A stretch of 64,000 bases of DNA from Yponomeuta sedellus (GCA_934045075.1 OW203724.1:9225473-9289472), one strand, 5' to 3'; positions 1-10,504 are shown, counted from the stretch's first letter. The notes: generated by a model from the sequence alone, not told the origin. Made by a program: numbers and translations.

Positions 1-322
1 GTTAAGTTTTTCGCGCGTGTGTGTAATAGGCGTGATGACAGTATCAAATAATCCAAGACTTAACTATATTACGGGAAAGTACATATCAAAAGGATGTAAA
101 ACACTGATTTAGTTTTATAAAAAAACGGATTACTGCCATTGCTCTCGAGTCAAACTTGCGCTCGAGACATTTTAGGCCGAAACGTAAGCAAAAGAGGGTT
201 AAGTTTTTCGCGCGTGTTTGTAATAGGCGTGATGACAGTATCAAATAATCCAAGACTTAACTATATTACGGGAAAGTAAATGTCAAAAGGATTTAAAACA
301 CTGATTTAGTTTTATAAAAAAA
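1..322. repeat. Tandem repeat, 197-bp period, two units
   Basis: The segment starting GTTAAGTTTTTCGCGCGTGT at position 1 recurs at 198 with only a few substitutions over about 125 bases, so the period is 197 bp. The intervening stretch 127-197 contains two CTCGAG sites and is not repeated after the second unit, which instead runs into different AT-rich sequence. The array touches the window edge and may continue to the left. It could be satellite-like or a local duplication. Confidence 0.85.
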
Positions 323-1689
323 GAAATTACCATTATTTTCAATAAAATAAAAGATTATCATACAGCTTTCAGTCATTTTGACTGAAATACTCATCACACC
401 GCGTGATGTCACGCATAGATTGTTTGCACATTGGTAAACTTCACCCGTGCTTTGTTGTGACTACTAGTGATTACGTTGTTTGTTTACTTAGGCGTGACGT
501 CAGATTCGACGCCATGACACTGCGAGCCGTTTTCCCACAGATTTAAAATAATTTTAGAAAAAAGGCTTTAACCTTCGTTAAACTTTAGTTTATTACTGAC
601 ATATAGGTTTTATTGTAAAGAATACATGTGTCCCCAGATTATGGAAGAGGATTTAAAAATCTTTCGTCTTGCCTATCGTATGTTTCTTTATGACATCTTT
701 ACTTTACGCGTAGTGGCGAAAGAGTTAGATCAATTTTGAAAAAGATGTTTCTATATGAGGCCATGAAAAAAAAAACAACAAACGTCAGCTTTCATAATGT
801 TAATAGTAAGAAGTTACCAAAAACCTTCAAATAAAACAAGATACTTATTTTAAAAACTAGGAACCCAAAGCATCCGTTGAACTTAGCAGGCAAATTAAAT
901 CAAACTAACTTAGGAAGTTTTCGATAAAATTGCTATAGGCACAAAATTATTGAGATTTATCCTATTTTTATGCAAAAGGCAGTTAAAATGCCTTAAATTG
1001 ATTTTGAATTTAACAATCAATAAAATTAGCCGATTGATTAAGACTTTTCAGCTGTAGGTTTTTTATTCTTAAATATATTTTTTGCGGGAGTTTATCGAGC
1101 CAGCAACGATGGCGCATCGTCACAAATCCCGGCGTATTTGTACCAGGCGGCGGATTATCAGCCCGACATTCGGGTGCCTCCGGCAAAAACTCGGTTCAAC
1201 CTCCGCTACTGGGGCCGAGCAGTTAGGATACTTCATTCACGCTGAAATAAAAATAAAATAAAAATTATTTGTAGGCAAACATAGTGCAATAAGTTCTTGA
1301 AAGAAGTCAATGCTTCATTCATGTCTGCGCCATACTCTAGCACACAAATGTGGGTAGATTGCTTATAGATATATAAATGTCAATTGACATAAAATTACAT
1401 AATTCATCAAATGAGAATAGTTAAGGAATAGTCAAAAAATCCATGTCAAAAAATCCTCAAATGAAAAACTGTTAAATAAAATCAAATACCTAATAAAAAT
1501 AAGATAATATAAGATAAGATAAGAATATTAAAAGAAAAATAATATTAAAATATAATATAAAAATAACTTATTTAACGTTAAAAATATTTGTGTCACTTAA
1601 ATTCAATTCAAACAAAATGGCAATTTTACACAATTAATTACAATTTTAAATTATAAATTCATAAATTTTATATATATTGATAACTTCTG
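323..1689. other. AT-rich interval with no recognisable gene
   Basis: I see no long ORF, RNA gene or repeat family here. A short GC-rich patch at 1085-1235 stands out from the AT-rich surroundings, but I cannot assign it. Confidence 0.5.
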
Positions 1690-1795
1690 ACAGTGGCGGC
1701 CTTACTGTCATAAGTTATCAAGCCACCCATGAGGCCTCTGACATGGCTTAACGACTGTCATTACATGACAGCCAGCACCAACGGCTTCACGGCTA
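1690..1795 (-). repeat. 5S-rRNA-derived SINE, middle fragment
   Basis: The middle of the same family seen complete at 23965-24320: it shares the CTTACTGTCA...GTTATCAAGCC and TTACATGACAGCC blocks. Both ends are missing, including the 5S-like head. It is oriented on the minus strand like every other copy in the window. Confidence 0.75.
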
Positions 1796-1847
1796 ATCTA
1801 TAATTGCCTAACTATTACATCCCTATAAATAAATGTGTTCATTGGTT

Positions 1848-1992
1848 AGGCGCGGCCCACACAGATGAATGCGTCTTATCTGTGTGGTTTATTTATGTTC
1901 CATCTCTTAATTTTTTTTAAGAAAATTAATTCAAAAGACCTCACGTCTTCGCCCCGTTCTTGTCCCACGTACTATCTGTGTGGGCCGCGCCT
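1848..1992. mobile_element. 145-bp MITE with 19-bp terminal inverted repeats
   Basis: The ends are perfect 19-bp inverted repeats: 1848-1866 reads AGGCGCGGCCCACACAGAT and 1974-1992 is its reverse complement. The interior is AT-rich and non-coding. If the ends are taken as GGCGCGG...CCGCGCC, the flanking triplets are TTA on the left and TTG on the right, which would suit a Harbinger-type 3-bp duplication with one change. The superfamily is not certain. Confidence 0.75.
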
Positions 1993-2952
1993 TGTTGGAC
2001 GAGGATTAATAAATCTATGAATTAGTAAGTATAATAATAGTGTTTTTTTATTTTAAGAAAGGCCAGCATTACAGTAATATAGATATAATACGAAAGGCCT
2101 AAATCACAATATATTTTAATTTCACAAGGCAAAGAATAATATAAACATGATATATAAATGTATGTATCGAAGATTTCCATAAACAATATGCTCTTTAAAC
2201 CAAGTCATACTAATAAATATTTGTATTTTTCCGTAGAGTGCTTCTTGCAGCTGCTTTTGCTATATTGTAATTCCCATCTCGTTAATGTGAAATTTAACTT
2301 CAGTTTAACAATTATTATTATTAACAATTAACTTTCTGAAGCACTATTTAAAGTGCCTGCTATTTTTTTTATAGTTTAGATGTCAGTGTGTGAGTCAGTA
2401 TTAAAACGTAACCAGAGTATCTACTGGTCTCTCTGTGAGAGTTGAAACGCAGAGTATGAAGCATACAACAGAATAATACAGAACGTCATTTATTAATGAA
2501 ATTAGAATAAACCAAATAAAGAAACAATAAATAAAAATGAAGTCAATTGCGAGTTGGATTCGGGCACCGAAGGTTCCGTACAAACATGTATGTAAGTAAA
2601 TAGTTCGTCCATCACGGGAGTCCTGTCTCGATTTTTTTTTGTGACGTACATGTAAGAAAACATCAATAATGCAGCTTAACTATGTTGGGTACAGACCTTC
2701 TCTCAGAGAGAGGGAGAGTATGGGCGTTCGGTAGAAAACATTGCTTCTCGCCTTATATAGGTTTTGATTCTCTTGTGTCAATATGTGCGGCAGTTTAATT
2801 TTTCGCAGCAGACAGGTTTGTACACGGTAATTGATATAATTATATATAATTGTATTTCAATTTGATACCTCTACGAGTTCCTGAGACAAGGGCAAAAGTC
2901 TTGATAGGTAGACAATGAAATCATCAGGCACACTATCAAATCAGATCACATA

Positions 2953-3140
2953 AATATTATAAAGGCGAAAGTTTGTAATTGTGTTTGTTTCTTCACTTCT
3001 GAACGGCTGGGGCGATTTTAATAAAATTTGGTTTGGAGTTAGCTGATAGCCTGGATTAACACATAAGCTACGCTTTACTATGGGAAAATATCTTATTCCC
3101 ACGAGAAAATCGATAAACCGCGAGTTACACCGCTAGTGAT
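2953..3140 (+). repeat. Lepidopteran interspersed repeat (AAAGGCGAAAGTTTGT type)
   Basis: Starts with TATAAAGGCGAAAGTTTGT and carries the block TGGTTTGGAGTTAGCTGA followed by TATTCCCACGAGAAAATCGA and GCGAGTTACACCGCTAG. The same blocks appear in reverse at 20228-20560, so it is a dispersed family. Non-coding; the superfamily cannot be assigned from two copies. Confidence 0.6.
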
Positions 3141-3419
3141 AGGTACTATAATGCTGCCGTGATAGGCCTTTAGTGGTACGGAATCCTAAAAACATACATA
3201 CTTGGTTTTTTAATTAGTTTCTTGCACAAATCACATAATATGTATAATCTATATTAACTAATTCATTAACTTCCGATTCTATCTCGGCGCTTGTATAAGA
3301 AAAATCGACCTTAGCTGGTCAGAAGCTTCACATGATCTGGTATTATTATTTTATATTCACGGCCAGTTTAAGCAACGTATTTGTTCTATGAAGTCTGACC
3401 AGTGATTTGTGTGTCAATC

Positions 3420-3815
3420 AATAAATCAGCCCATAGGTACTCTTCCACTGCTAGGCACAGGCCCCCCCAAAGCACAACATTTTCCTCTGTCCTCGGCTAC
3501 CCTCATCCAGCCACTGCCTACAATCTGCCTCAGATTTCTATGTACATGGTGGTAATACTTGATATGGGGGAGCAAGGGGAACTACCTAGCTACATATTTG
3601 TAGCTACAGGAAAGCGTTTTTAAAAACTTTTTCGAATTTTGCAGCATTAATCACAAAGCGCATTCACAGATTTTGGAATCTATCTAATTAGCCCATAAAC
3701 AGAGCCCACTGTTGGGCCCATCCGGTCCTATGCTAGTTTCTATCCATGAATCCCAGCCGCTTTTACATTGCCGTCGGCCCACCGGGCTAGTGGCCTGCCC
3801 ACCGACCGTCGAAAT
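3420..3815. repeat. Degraded LINE-like remnants
   Basis: Two stretches resemble decayed lepidopteran LINE 3' ends: 3425-3560, with CCACTGCTAGGCACAGGCC followed by a CCTCGGCTACCC block, and 3695-3815, with CCCACTGTTGGGCCCATCC. The similarity is to the general 'CACTGCTGGGCACAGGCC' tail class also seen at 21990 and 36930. No reading frame survives. Confidence 0.4.
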
Positions 3816-5754
3816 ATTCAATTCAATTCAATTTATTTCAACGTAAAGAATTTACATTCTGTTTGCTGAATGTCAAAGTACAATGTAACATGAAAGTGAA
3901 AGCCGCTGCCTTCGGGCCGTAATGTAGTGGAGAAAAAGGCAGCGGGAAAAAAAACTCCACTCTGACCATCTTTTCTCAAGTCTTAAATCTAATACATTAG
4001 ATACCACCTATACGCATAAGATTCCATGATTGCCATTAATAACTTTAAATGTTAAGGCATTATTAAATAAATATACTTTTTTTACATAGGCCGTGAAAAC
4101 ATGACAAGTGCTGCGGCCAGACACACGAACAGCACTCGTTCACGAGCATAACGCAGAGGTCAGCCATCATCAGTCTCAACCATTTTGGAGGGAGATAGAT
4201 GACCCGGCCACCACGCCACCATTCGAATGACCTTTAGCAAACCTGCAGATTAAGTTTTTGTCAGTTATAGAACGTATGATATATTTACTAATATGCAATC
4301 ACGTCGTCTGTACAAACTTAAATTATAATATGACATACATAACTAACACTGAGGATTGCAGTGATTCGGTTGCTACATATAAAATATTTATTTAATAACT
4401 ATGATTTACTCGTTGTGGAATTGGTCTACTGCCAAGGGCTTACATCATTTATAAAGTCATCTATTCTATAATAGGCCTTTTTACACAGCGCCTTTTTAAT
4501 GAAATTTTTAAATTTGCTGTCAGGCAGGGATAGAATATGTTCTGGAATTTTATTGTAAAAACGTACACTTAGTCCTACAAAAGATGCATTTACCTTGGCT
4601 AATCTGAATTTAGATAAAGCAACTTTGTTTCTGTTTCTAGTGTTTACGTTATGGATATCCCTGTTTAATTTAAATGTTGTTAAGTTTTTTCGTACATACA
4701 TTATGTTATCGAATATATATTGGCAAGCCATCGTTAGAATTCCGATTTCCTTGAAAATATCCCTTAGCGATTGCCTGGTAGGTAAATTGTAGATAGCTCT
4801 AACAGCCCTTTTTTGTAGAATAAAAACTGTTTCTATACCTGCCGCACGCCCCCATAGTAACAAACCATATGACATAATACTGTGAAAATAACTGAAATAT
4901 ACAAGCCTCGCAGTTGACACATCTGTTAGTTGCCTAATTTTTCTAACTGCAAATGCGGCTGAACTTAACCTACCCGCTAGATTTTTTATGTGTGGACCCC
5001 ATTGCAGTTTCGAGTCTATTGTAATACCTAAAAACACCGTGGACTCTACTAAGTCTAGTCTGTCACCAGCTATAATTAAACTTGTGTCCACTTTTTTTAC
5101 ATTGGGCAATGAAAACTTTATACATTTTGTCTTTTTCGCATTCAACATGAGATTGTTTACAGTAAACCAGTTTAACACTTTAGAAAGGGCGTTGTTTACA
5201 TCGTCTAGATTAGATTGACCTCTCTTAATTTTAAAAATTAGAGAAGTATCGTCTGCAAACAATACTATTTGTGACAATTTCTCAACTAGGTAGGGCAGAT
5301 CATTTACATATACTAAGAAGAGGAAAGGCCCCAAAATAGAACCCTGAGGAACTCCTATTTTAACATCAGATCCAGAAGACTTAACCCTATTTATGTCAAC
5401 TTTCTGAACTCTGTATGCTAAATATGATTGAAGAAGAGCTAGAGATCCATTACTGAGACCGTATCTATTCAATTTACAAAGGAGCGTTTTATGGTCTACA
5501 CAATCAAAAGCTTTAGAAAGGTCACAGAAAACTCCGATAGCATCCTGCGCCTCCTCCCACGCGTCAAAGATGTGATTCATTAATGCCACTCCTGCGTCGG
5601 TCGTTGAACGACCCTTAGTGAAACCGAATTGTTTTTTATGAAAGAGTTTATTTAAACTAAAGTGTGTCAACAATTGGTGTAAAATTAGTTTCTCAAACAC
5701 TTTACTTAATACCGGTAGTATTGCTACGGGCCTAAAATTGTTTGGATCCTCATT
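3816..5754 (-). mobile_element. 5'-truncated LINE (CR1/Jockey-like group)
   Basis: The element reads on the minus strand: an open reverse transcriptase frame (5754-4426), about 600 bp of 3' UTR, then AATAAA-like sequence and a short (TTGAA)n tail at 3816-3835 in place of a plain poly(A). Simple-repeat 3' ends are typical of CR1-like LINEs. The 5' half (endonuclease, ORF1) is absent, which is the usual target-primed 5' truncation. Fragments of the same 3' UTR occur at 37795-37990 and 49380-49480, also on the minus strand. Confidence 0.85.
4426..5754 (-). CDS. LINE reverse transcriptase, N-terminally truncated
   Basis: An open frame of about 442 residues ends at a natural stop; a Met at 5700 is internal, and the frame runs upstream through NFRPVAILPVLSKVFEKL, a standard reverse transcriptase start block. 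Numbering from that Met, the catalytic core is intact: FCDLSKAFD near residues 58-66 (first aspartate), GVPQGSILGP near 116-125, LFADDTSLIF near 147-156 (the FADD box) and a FLGITID thumb block. The protein would copy LINE RNA at a nicked target site. With no endonuclease domain it cannot be autonomous. No frameshift or stop interrupts the core, so the insertion is probably fairly young. I place it in the CR1/Jockey-like assemblage; the exact clade is uncertain. Confidence 0.9.
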   Translation of the reverse strand, partial: NEDPNNFRPVAILPVLSKVFEKLILHQLLTHFSLNKLFHKKQFGFTKGRSTTDAGVALMNHIFDAWEEAQDAIGVFCDLSKAFDCVDHKTLLCKLNRYGLSNGSLALLQSYLAYRVQKVDINRVKSSGSDVKIGVPQGSILGPFLFLVYVNDLPYLVEKLSQIVLFADDTSLIFKIKRGQSNLDDVNNALSKVLNWFTVNNLMLNAKKTKCIKFSLPNVKKVDTSLIIAGDRLDLVESTVFLGITIDSKLQWGPHIKNLAGRLSSAAFAVRKIRQLTDVSTARLVYFSYFHSIMSYGLLLWGRAAGIETVFILQKRAVRAIYNLPTRQSLRDIFKEIGILTMACQYIFDNIMYVRKNLTTFKLNRDIHNVNTRNRNKVALSKFRLAKVNASFVGLSVRFYNKIPEHILSLPDSKFKNFIKKALCKKAYYRIDDFINDVSPWQ

Positions 5755-6455
5755 ATATACATTATATGTACGTATGATAAATATCAGTAAACAAAAAACC
5801 TAAATGCATGGGAAATTATTTTCTTTTCTACTACTCTTGCCTGACTTGGTGGAATCGAAACCAAATGGCATATTGCAAAAGAATATATGAGATTTTTTCA
5901 AAGTGTGTTTGTAATTTATATATCGCATTTGCTACATCCGCTTAAGGGGTCCCTATTGCTATCTCATCTTAAATCGTCTACTTATTCAAAAGTACATAAT
6001 ATTGTCGTTGACCTTAATTAGATGCGGTTCGTTCAGTGAAACTTGAGTTTTATTATAGAACAGTCCATTGTGGTTGCTTATTCATCTTAACGTTTCCGAA
6101 GTTTCAAAATATGTATGTATTTGGCAGCTGGAGTAGCTTGAAATGAAACTTGGTTTCGCTCAACCAGGCGCAGCGCTTGAAGCGCTAAAATCACAAGACA
6201 ACGGTGGGTAAATAACAAAACGAGCTTTCTGTAGTATTCACTTAAAAGGTCACTGTGCGCGACACTATAATAAATTTGCAACAATGATTCATGCCGGGAG
6301 GCGCAGAGCTTAGTGAAAGTAAGTTTTTGCGTCTCCGCCCCATTAATTGCTTTGACTTTTAGGGAAATCGTCAGCAGGCCACTACGGTCCCTTTTGCGCA
6401 AGGGTGGCGGGTTAGTGCTAGGCATATTATCGCCTATTCATCATCATCAACCCAT
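5755..6455. other. Interval with no recognised gene
   Basis: A minus-strand frame of 112 codons lies at 6087-6425, but it has no recognisable motif. I see no repeat family here. Confidence 0.4.
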
Positions 6456-6692
6456 TATGTCCTCACCGAGGGGCACGGGTCTCTTCCCTGAGGAAGGTAT
6501 AGCCCATACTCCACGGGGACCAAGTTCGGATTGGTGAAGGCTTGCAAGACTAGTGGCTGGTCTTACTGTCAGAAGTTTTGAAGCCGCCCTAAGGCCTCTT
6601 ACTTGGCTTAACGCCTGCCATCTATCGACGGCAGCCGGCACCAACTGCTTAACGTACCTTGCGAAGCACGATACCGCTCGGAAAAAGGCCAC
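6456..6692 (-). repeat. 5S-rRNA-derived SINE, head missing
   Basis: Matches the tail and middle of the 23965-24320 copy (GGGGCACGGGTCTCTTCC, CTTACTGTCAGAAGTT, CGCTCGGAAAAA) but breaks off at about 6693, just where the 5S-like head would begin. The break coincides with the start of a 40-bp segment that recurs inverted at 7410-7449. Confidence 0.75.
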
Positions 6693-6698
6693 TAGCGT

Positions 6699-7449
6699 TA
6701 TGCCAGCGCCAGACAGAAGTTCAAACAAGTGATCACATAAGTGTGCACATGTGTGGCACGGACATTTGTTAGGTACTATTGTCACATAAAATGTCCGTGC
6801 CACACATGTGCACACTTATGTGATCATTTAGTAAAATACACACAGAGCACAATCTTACACATAAAAGCATAAAAATATACATCCACAAACGTTTCCTCCA
6901 AAGTAATAAAATATAAAAAATATACATAAGCACAAAAATATGTCAGAAAAAAAAAACTTATATGCACGCAAAAACACAAACTAAAATTAACTGTCGAGCA
7001 AACCGCCCCGAGACATACCCGAACCAAAGGTTCCCATAACGCTTGCAGCGCTACCCCGCTGCACAGTGAGGGAGATCCTCTGCATCAAGTATGCCCCGGA
7101 GCGAGAGTCCATGCCACGGTTCCTTAGGCGACGCCCTAATTCCTTTATGAAGGCTCGTTCCTGGACTCCCCAAACCCCCGTAGTATCAATGGCCAAAGGC
7201 ACAAAAAAGTAACTGCACATTAATGTGCTATATTTCAGACATTTGTGTCTAGCAGCCGCCTCTGCAGCAGCCCCAGGAGAAATGGCTGTTGAGCTTACAT
7301 GAGACGGTGCAAATGTACAGACACATGTGGCATCCCAGAGCAGGGACCGACCTCTCTCCCACGGAATCATAGTGAGACCGTCCGGATGTTTCCCATCACT
7401 CATGATCATTGTGATCATTTGTTTGAACTTCTGTCTGGCGCCGGCATTA
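6699..7449. repeat. Segment bounded by 40-bp inverted repeats
   Basis: 6699-6738 and 7410-7449 are inverted copies, about 37 of 40 bases matching (shared core GCGCCAGACAGAAGTTCAAA). The right copy lies inside a retroelement ORF relic and encodes its RQKFKQMI residues; the left copy encodes nearly the same residues in the opposite direction. This could be a foldback formed from the relic or a MITE that captured part of it. Confidence 0.6.
6730..6826. repeat. Perfect 38-bp inverted repeat, 21-bp loop
   Basis: The arms are 6730-6767 and 6789-6826, beginning TGATCACATAAGTGTGCACA. No mismatch is visible in 38 bp, so the hairpin is young or maintained. It overlaps the left end of the 40-bp inverted-repeat segment. 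Confidence 0.9.
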
Positions 7450-7455
7450 GTCATA
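6990..7455 (-). pseudogene. Retroelement-associated ORF relic (PDG...WDAT motif)
   Basis: An open frame of about 155 codons on the minus strand carries HPDGLTMIPWERGRSLLWDA, then a small-residue helix (AISPGAAAEAAARHKCLKY), an YFFVPLAID block and QRISLTVQRG near the end. This order matches a segment often annotated at the C-terminal side of reverse-transcriptase-containing proteins in invertebrates; the PDG...D.T spacing resembles a PD-(D/E)XK nuclease core. That is recognition from memory and not a database result. The start Met at 7454 is probably internal. No reverse transcriptase lies upstream, so this is a detached fragment. Confidence 0.55.
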
Positions 7456-7574
7456 GACGGTCACCTATCTATGCACTAAACGTGCCCTATGTTGCTTAAC
7501 CTTCGTGATCGTTTAAGATCACTCAAGCAGCCGGGTTTACGAGCGATTCTATCGCCTATTACTAAAACTTAATT

Positions 7575-7800
7575 ACTCAGCCTTTAAGAGTTTTTAGTGT
7601 TTCGTACCTCAAAATAAAAAAAACGAAACCCTTATAAGATAATTTTGTTGTCCGTCCGTACATCTGTCTGTCAAGACCCTTGATCTCGGAAACGCGTTCA
7701 GGTATCGAGTTTAAATTAAAACCATGACATGTATTCAAGTCTACGGCCTCTTGAAGCCGTGAAAAAAATCGAACTTCCAAGTACAACAACTAACTAAAAA
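7575..7800 (-). repeat. Lepidopteran repeat (GTCCGTCCGT type)
   Basis: Carries a TTTCGTACCTCAAAATAAAAA block followed by TTGTCCGTCCGTACATCTGT and GGAAACGCGTTC. Diverged relatives are at 37000-37265 and 53150-53280. Non-coding. Confidence 0.5.
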
Positions 7801-7856
7801 ACGTATATTTCGACACTCAAGGGAATGAAAATGCGGGGGGTACTTCCAGCGTTGAC

Positions 7857-8101
7857 CAGAACTATGAATTTAAAAACCTATTTAGAGGCTAAAAATTTCA
7901 CCCATGCCGGGATTCGAACCCGTAACCTCTGGCTATCCGTGCCAGCGCTCTACCAATTGAGCGCTGGCACGGATAGCCAGAGGTTACGGGTTCGAATCCC
8001 GGCATGGGTGAAATTTTTAGCCTCTAAATAGGTTTTTTAAATTTGTTCCTTAGCACGGGTTAGTGCATTATAAATAAAAATAGTATAATCAGAACTATGA
8101 A
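7857..8101 (+). mobile_element. Foldback SINE (family A) with 12-bp TSD
   Basis: The element 7869-8089 is flanked by a perfect 12-bp direct repeat, CAGAACTATGAA (7857-7868 and 8090-8101). Inside, 7867-7948 is the reverse complement of 7961-8044 except for one base in an A-run, with a 12-nt loop. The sense half contains a tRNA-like 3' part with the B box GGTTCGAATCCC, then TTTTTAGCCTCTAAATAGG, and ends in an unpaired tail GCACGGGTTAGTGCATT... running to TAGTATAAT. Arms and tail therefore entered as one retroposed unit. Confidence 0.9.
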
Positions 8102-8420
8102 CTTTTTTAAAGCAAGAAATATTGTATTGGAGACAATATTATACAAGGTAAAAAACAACATATTTGTCATCAAATTTAGTTCTTTAAAGTTCCGAAAAAA
8201 CTGCGAGTACGGAATCCTCTGAGGGCGAGCCCGACTTGCGCGGCCTTTGAGTCCCACTGCTAGGCAAAGATCGCCTCTCTTGCTTTCCATACCTCCTAGC
8301 CACCTCGCACCATCCCGGCAAGAATGCATTCAGTTCGTCCCACCATCTTCGCCTTGGCCTGCGACGACGATATTGGGACACATATTTCGTACGACAATTT
8401 CAAAATGAACATAGTGAAAC

Positions 8421-8667
8421 AAATAAAGAATTTAGAAACCTATTTAGAGGCTAAAAATTTCACCCATGCCGGGATTCGAACCCGCAACCTCTGGCTATCC
8501 GTGCCAGCGCTCTACCAATTGAATAGAGCGCTGGCACGGATAGCCGGAGGTTGCGGGTTCGAATCCCGGCATGGGTGAAATTTTTAGCCTCTAAATAGGT
8601 TTCTAAATTTGTTCCTTAGCACGGGTTAGTGCATTAAATTAAAAATAGTATAATTAGAAATAAAGAA
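8421..8667 (+). mobile_element. Second foldback SINE (family A) with 10-bp TSD
   Basis: The element 8431-8657 is flanked by AAATAAAGAA on both sides (8421-8430, 8658-8667). The arms 8431-8513 and 8525-8607 pair with one mismatch over 83 bp around an 11-nt loop. It starts at the same inverted nucleotide as the 7869 copy (TTTARAAACCTATTT) and ends with the same tail. A diagnostic base pair differs between the copies but matches within each: GTAACC on both arms of the first and GCAACC on both arms of this one. Confidence 0.9.
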
Positions 8668-9245
8668 GTAATGAAATGTCAGTGGAACTAAGATCATCAC
8701 AATATGCCAGTAAAAAGCTTTATAAAAAGTGTGTAGCTTCTGAATTGATGGACCAGTTTGTAACCAGTACCTACCACGAATTGATCCTATGAAGTATCTT
8801 GTTTTACTTTTCTATGTGAACTTAATTTAAGTAATTTAATAGGTAGTTTACGTAACTTAGTTTTAAAGTGAGTTTAAGTCTGCCAACAAACTATCATTTA
8901 CTTTGGCGGAAACGATTGTTTGTAAAAGTTGCATGTACCTTTTATAGAATAAACATTTTATTTATTTATTTTTATGAAGGGTGGTAGCACGGTACAGACG
9001 AAGAGAAAAACTAATACCAATTTTGAAACCGAATAGCGTTTTAGTTATCGACTACGCGTCACACCATAGTAATGTATCGAATCCCGCACCAGTTAAATCT
9101 TAAAAAAACACGATATGATCCGATGGTTAATATCTCAACGTAATATCTGTCATTCATCCTCGATGCTGAAACCTGCACTCTATGAATTCATTCTTCAAAG
9201 TAAAGAAAGATGTAAACAATATAAAGTTGAAAATATCTTATATGA
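8668..9245. other. Interval with no gene; possible LINE 3' tail
   Basis: 8890-8975 ends in an A-rich stretch with AATAAA-like sequence and (TTTA)n, resembling a LINE 3' terminus. Nothing else is recognised. Confidence 0.35.
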
Positions 9246-9249
9246 ATAC

Positions 9250-9440
9250 GGCCATAGCATTCTGCGATTGCAGCCTTCGCAGGCTGGGCTATACTAGTCC
9301 ACTGCTGGATATAGCCCTCCCCTAAAGAGCGCCACGTTGTGCTATCATAGGGGGTAATGCCCATAATCCCCACGCTGGGCATGCGGGTTGGCGATCGCAG
9401 TTCGGTGGAATTGTACTGCAGGGGGCGCTGCTGCCCACCC
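9250..9440 (-). pseudogene. LINE C-terminal fragment (RTE-like)
   Basis: The minus strand encodes WRSLGEGYIQQWTSI followed by a stop-rich region. This is the same C-terminus seen on the plus strand at 39181-39350 (LWRSLGEGYVQQWTT). Only the end of the ORF and its 3' flank remain. It abuts the Tc1-like relic to its right. Confidence 0.65.
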
Positions 9441-9449
9441 CCCGGTTTG

Positions 9450-9642
9450 TGATTGCCGCCTTGTCACCCTACATTTAATTCCATAGAAAATATTTGGTCC
9501 CTAGTAAAGGGGTATCTACCAGAAAGAATTGTATCAATAAAAATGCAAAGTATTATGAAACTAACACAGAACAGGATGGACGAAATAACAAAGAAGAGTG
9601 GCAAAACGTTTGCCATCATGTTGAGATGGAAGAACATAAGTA
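9450..9642 (+). pseudogene. Tc1-like transposase relic, left part (interrupted)
   Basis: One frame reads PCHPTFNSIENIWSLVKGYL, the third-catalytic-residue region of Tc1/IS630-type transposases (usually 'P.H...N.IE..W...K'). After one frameshift, the next frame reads NKEEWQNVCHHVEMEEHKY, the usual C-terminal helix. The text stops at the TA at 9641-9642, where the mariner begins, and picks up again at 17519. This is the oldest layer of the nest. Confidence 0.75.
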
Positions 9643-9814
9643 CATAGGCTGCTACTTATGTATGCGGAATCTGGGATTCCAATAATTTTAAACGCAATGT
9701 CTGACCTCCATGGTCAAATTCGTTCTTTTTTTAAATACTGGCCGCTAATATTTTTCTCTTATATACGTTAGTGTTTTGTTTTTGTTGGGTTTAAAATGTC
9801 ATATCGCTGAAAAA

Positions 9815-10500
9815 ATGGAACTCACTCGTGAAAATATTCGTGCTATGATTTATTACGATTTTCGACGTGGTTTAACGCAACAACAGTGCGTAGATAAATT
9901 AACTTCGACTTTTGGTGGTGAAGCTCCATCAAAAACGACTGTGTATCACTGGTTTAGTGAGTTTAATCGCGGGCGCAGTAAGCTCATGGACGAAGTTAAA
10001 GAAGGTCGCCCGAAATCGGTGGTTGTGCCACAAAATATTGAAGCTGTGCGAAAACTAATAATGCAAGACCGCCATGTTACGTACCGCGAGATAGAGGCTA
10101 TTCTGGGCATATGTATGACGAGCATTCATAGGATATTACATGAACATTTGTCTGTAAAAAAAATTTGTTCGCGTTGGATCCCGCACAACTTAACTCAGGA
10201 TCAAAAAGCTGCTCGCGTCGTATGATGCAAGAAAACCTTAAAAAAATTCAACAGAGGCGACTCAAAATCTGTTTATAATATCTACACAGGTGACGAATCG
10301 TGGATCTACGCGTACGATCCCGAAACTAAACAACAATCAACAGTTTGGGTGTTTCAAAATGAGCCGAACCCTACGACAGTGGCTCGTGCAAAAAGCACTG
10401 TAAAGCAAATGGTGGCCTGCTTTTTTGGTATTAATGGCCATGTGGCTACAATACCACTGGAGAATCGCAGAACGGTTAATTCGGAGTGGTACACGACCAG
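9815..10500 (+). pseudogene. Mariner transposase, N-terminal two thirds
   Basis: The frame opens with MELTRENIRAMIYYDFRRGL, the mariner helix-turn-helix, followed by a second HTH region (TYREIEAILGICMTSIHRIL) and RWIPHNLTQDQKAARV. A single TGA at 10223-10225 sits where the family has tryptophan; reading on in the same frame gives TGDESWIYAYDPETK with the first catalytic aspartate, then STVWVFQNEPNP and VNSEWYTT. The frame breaks at CAG (10498-10500) and continues at 17087. The protein would cut and paste the element at TA sites; it is inactivated by both the stop and the insertion. The 5' UTR and terminal inverted repeat lie at 9643-9814. Confidence 0.93.
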
Positions 10501-10504
10501 GGCC

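Noticed and set aside
6087..6425. 112-codon minus-strand ORF
   Set aside because: No motif, and the plus-strand overlapping frame is equally long; probably chance.
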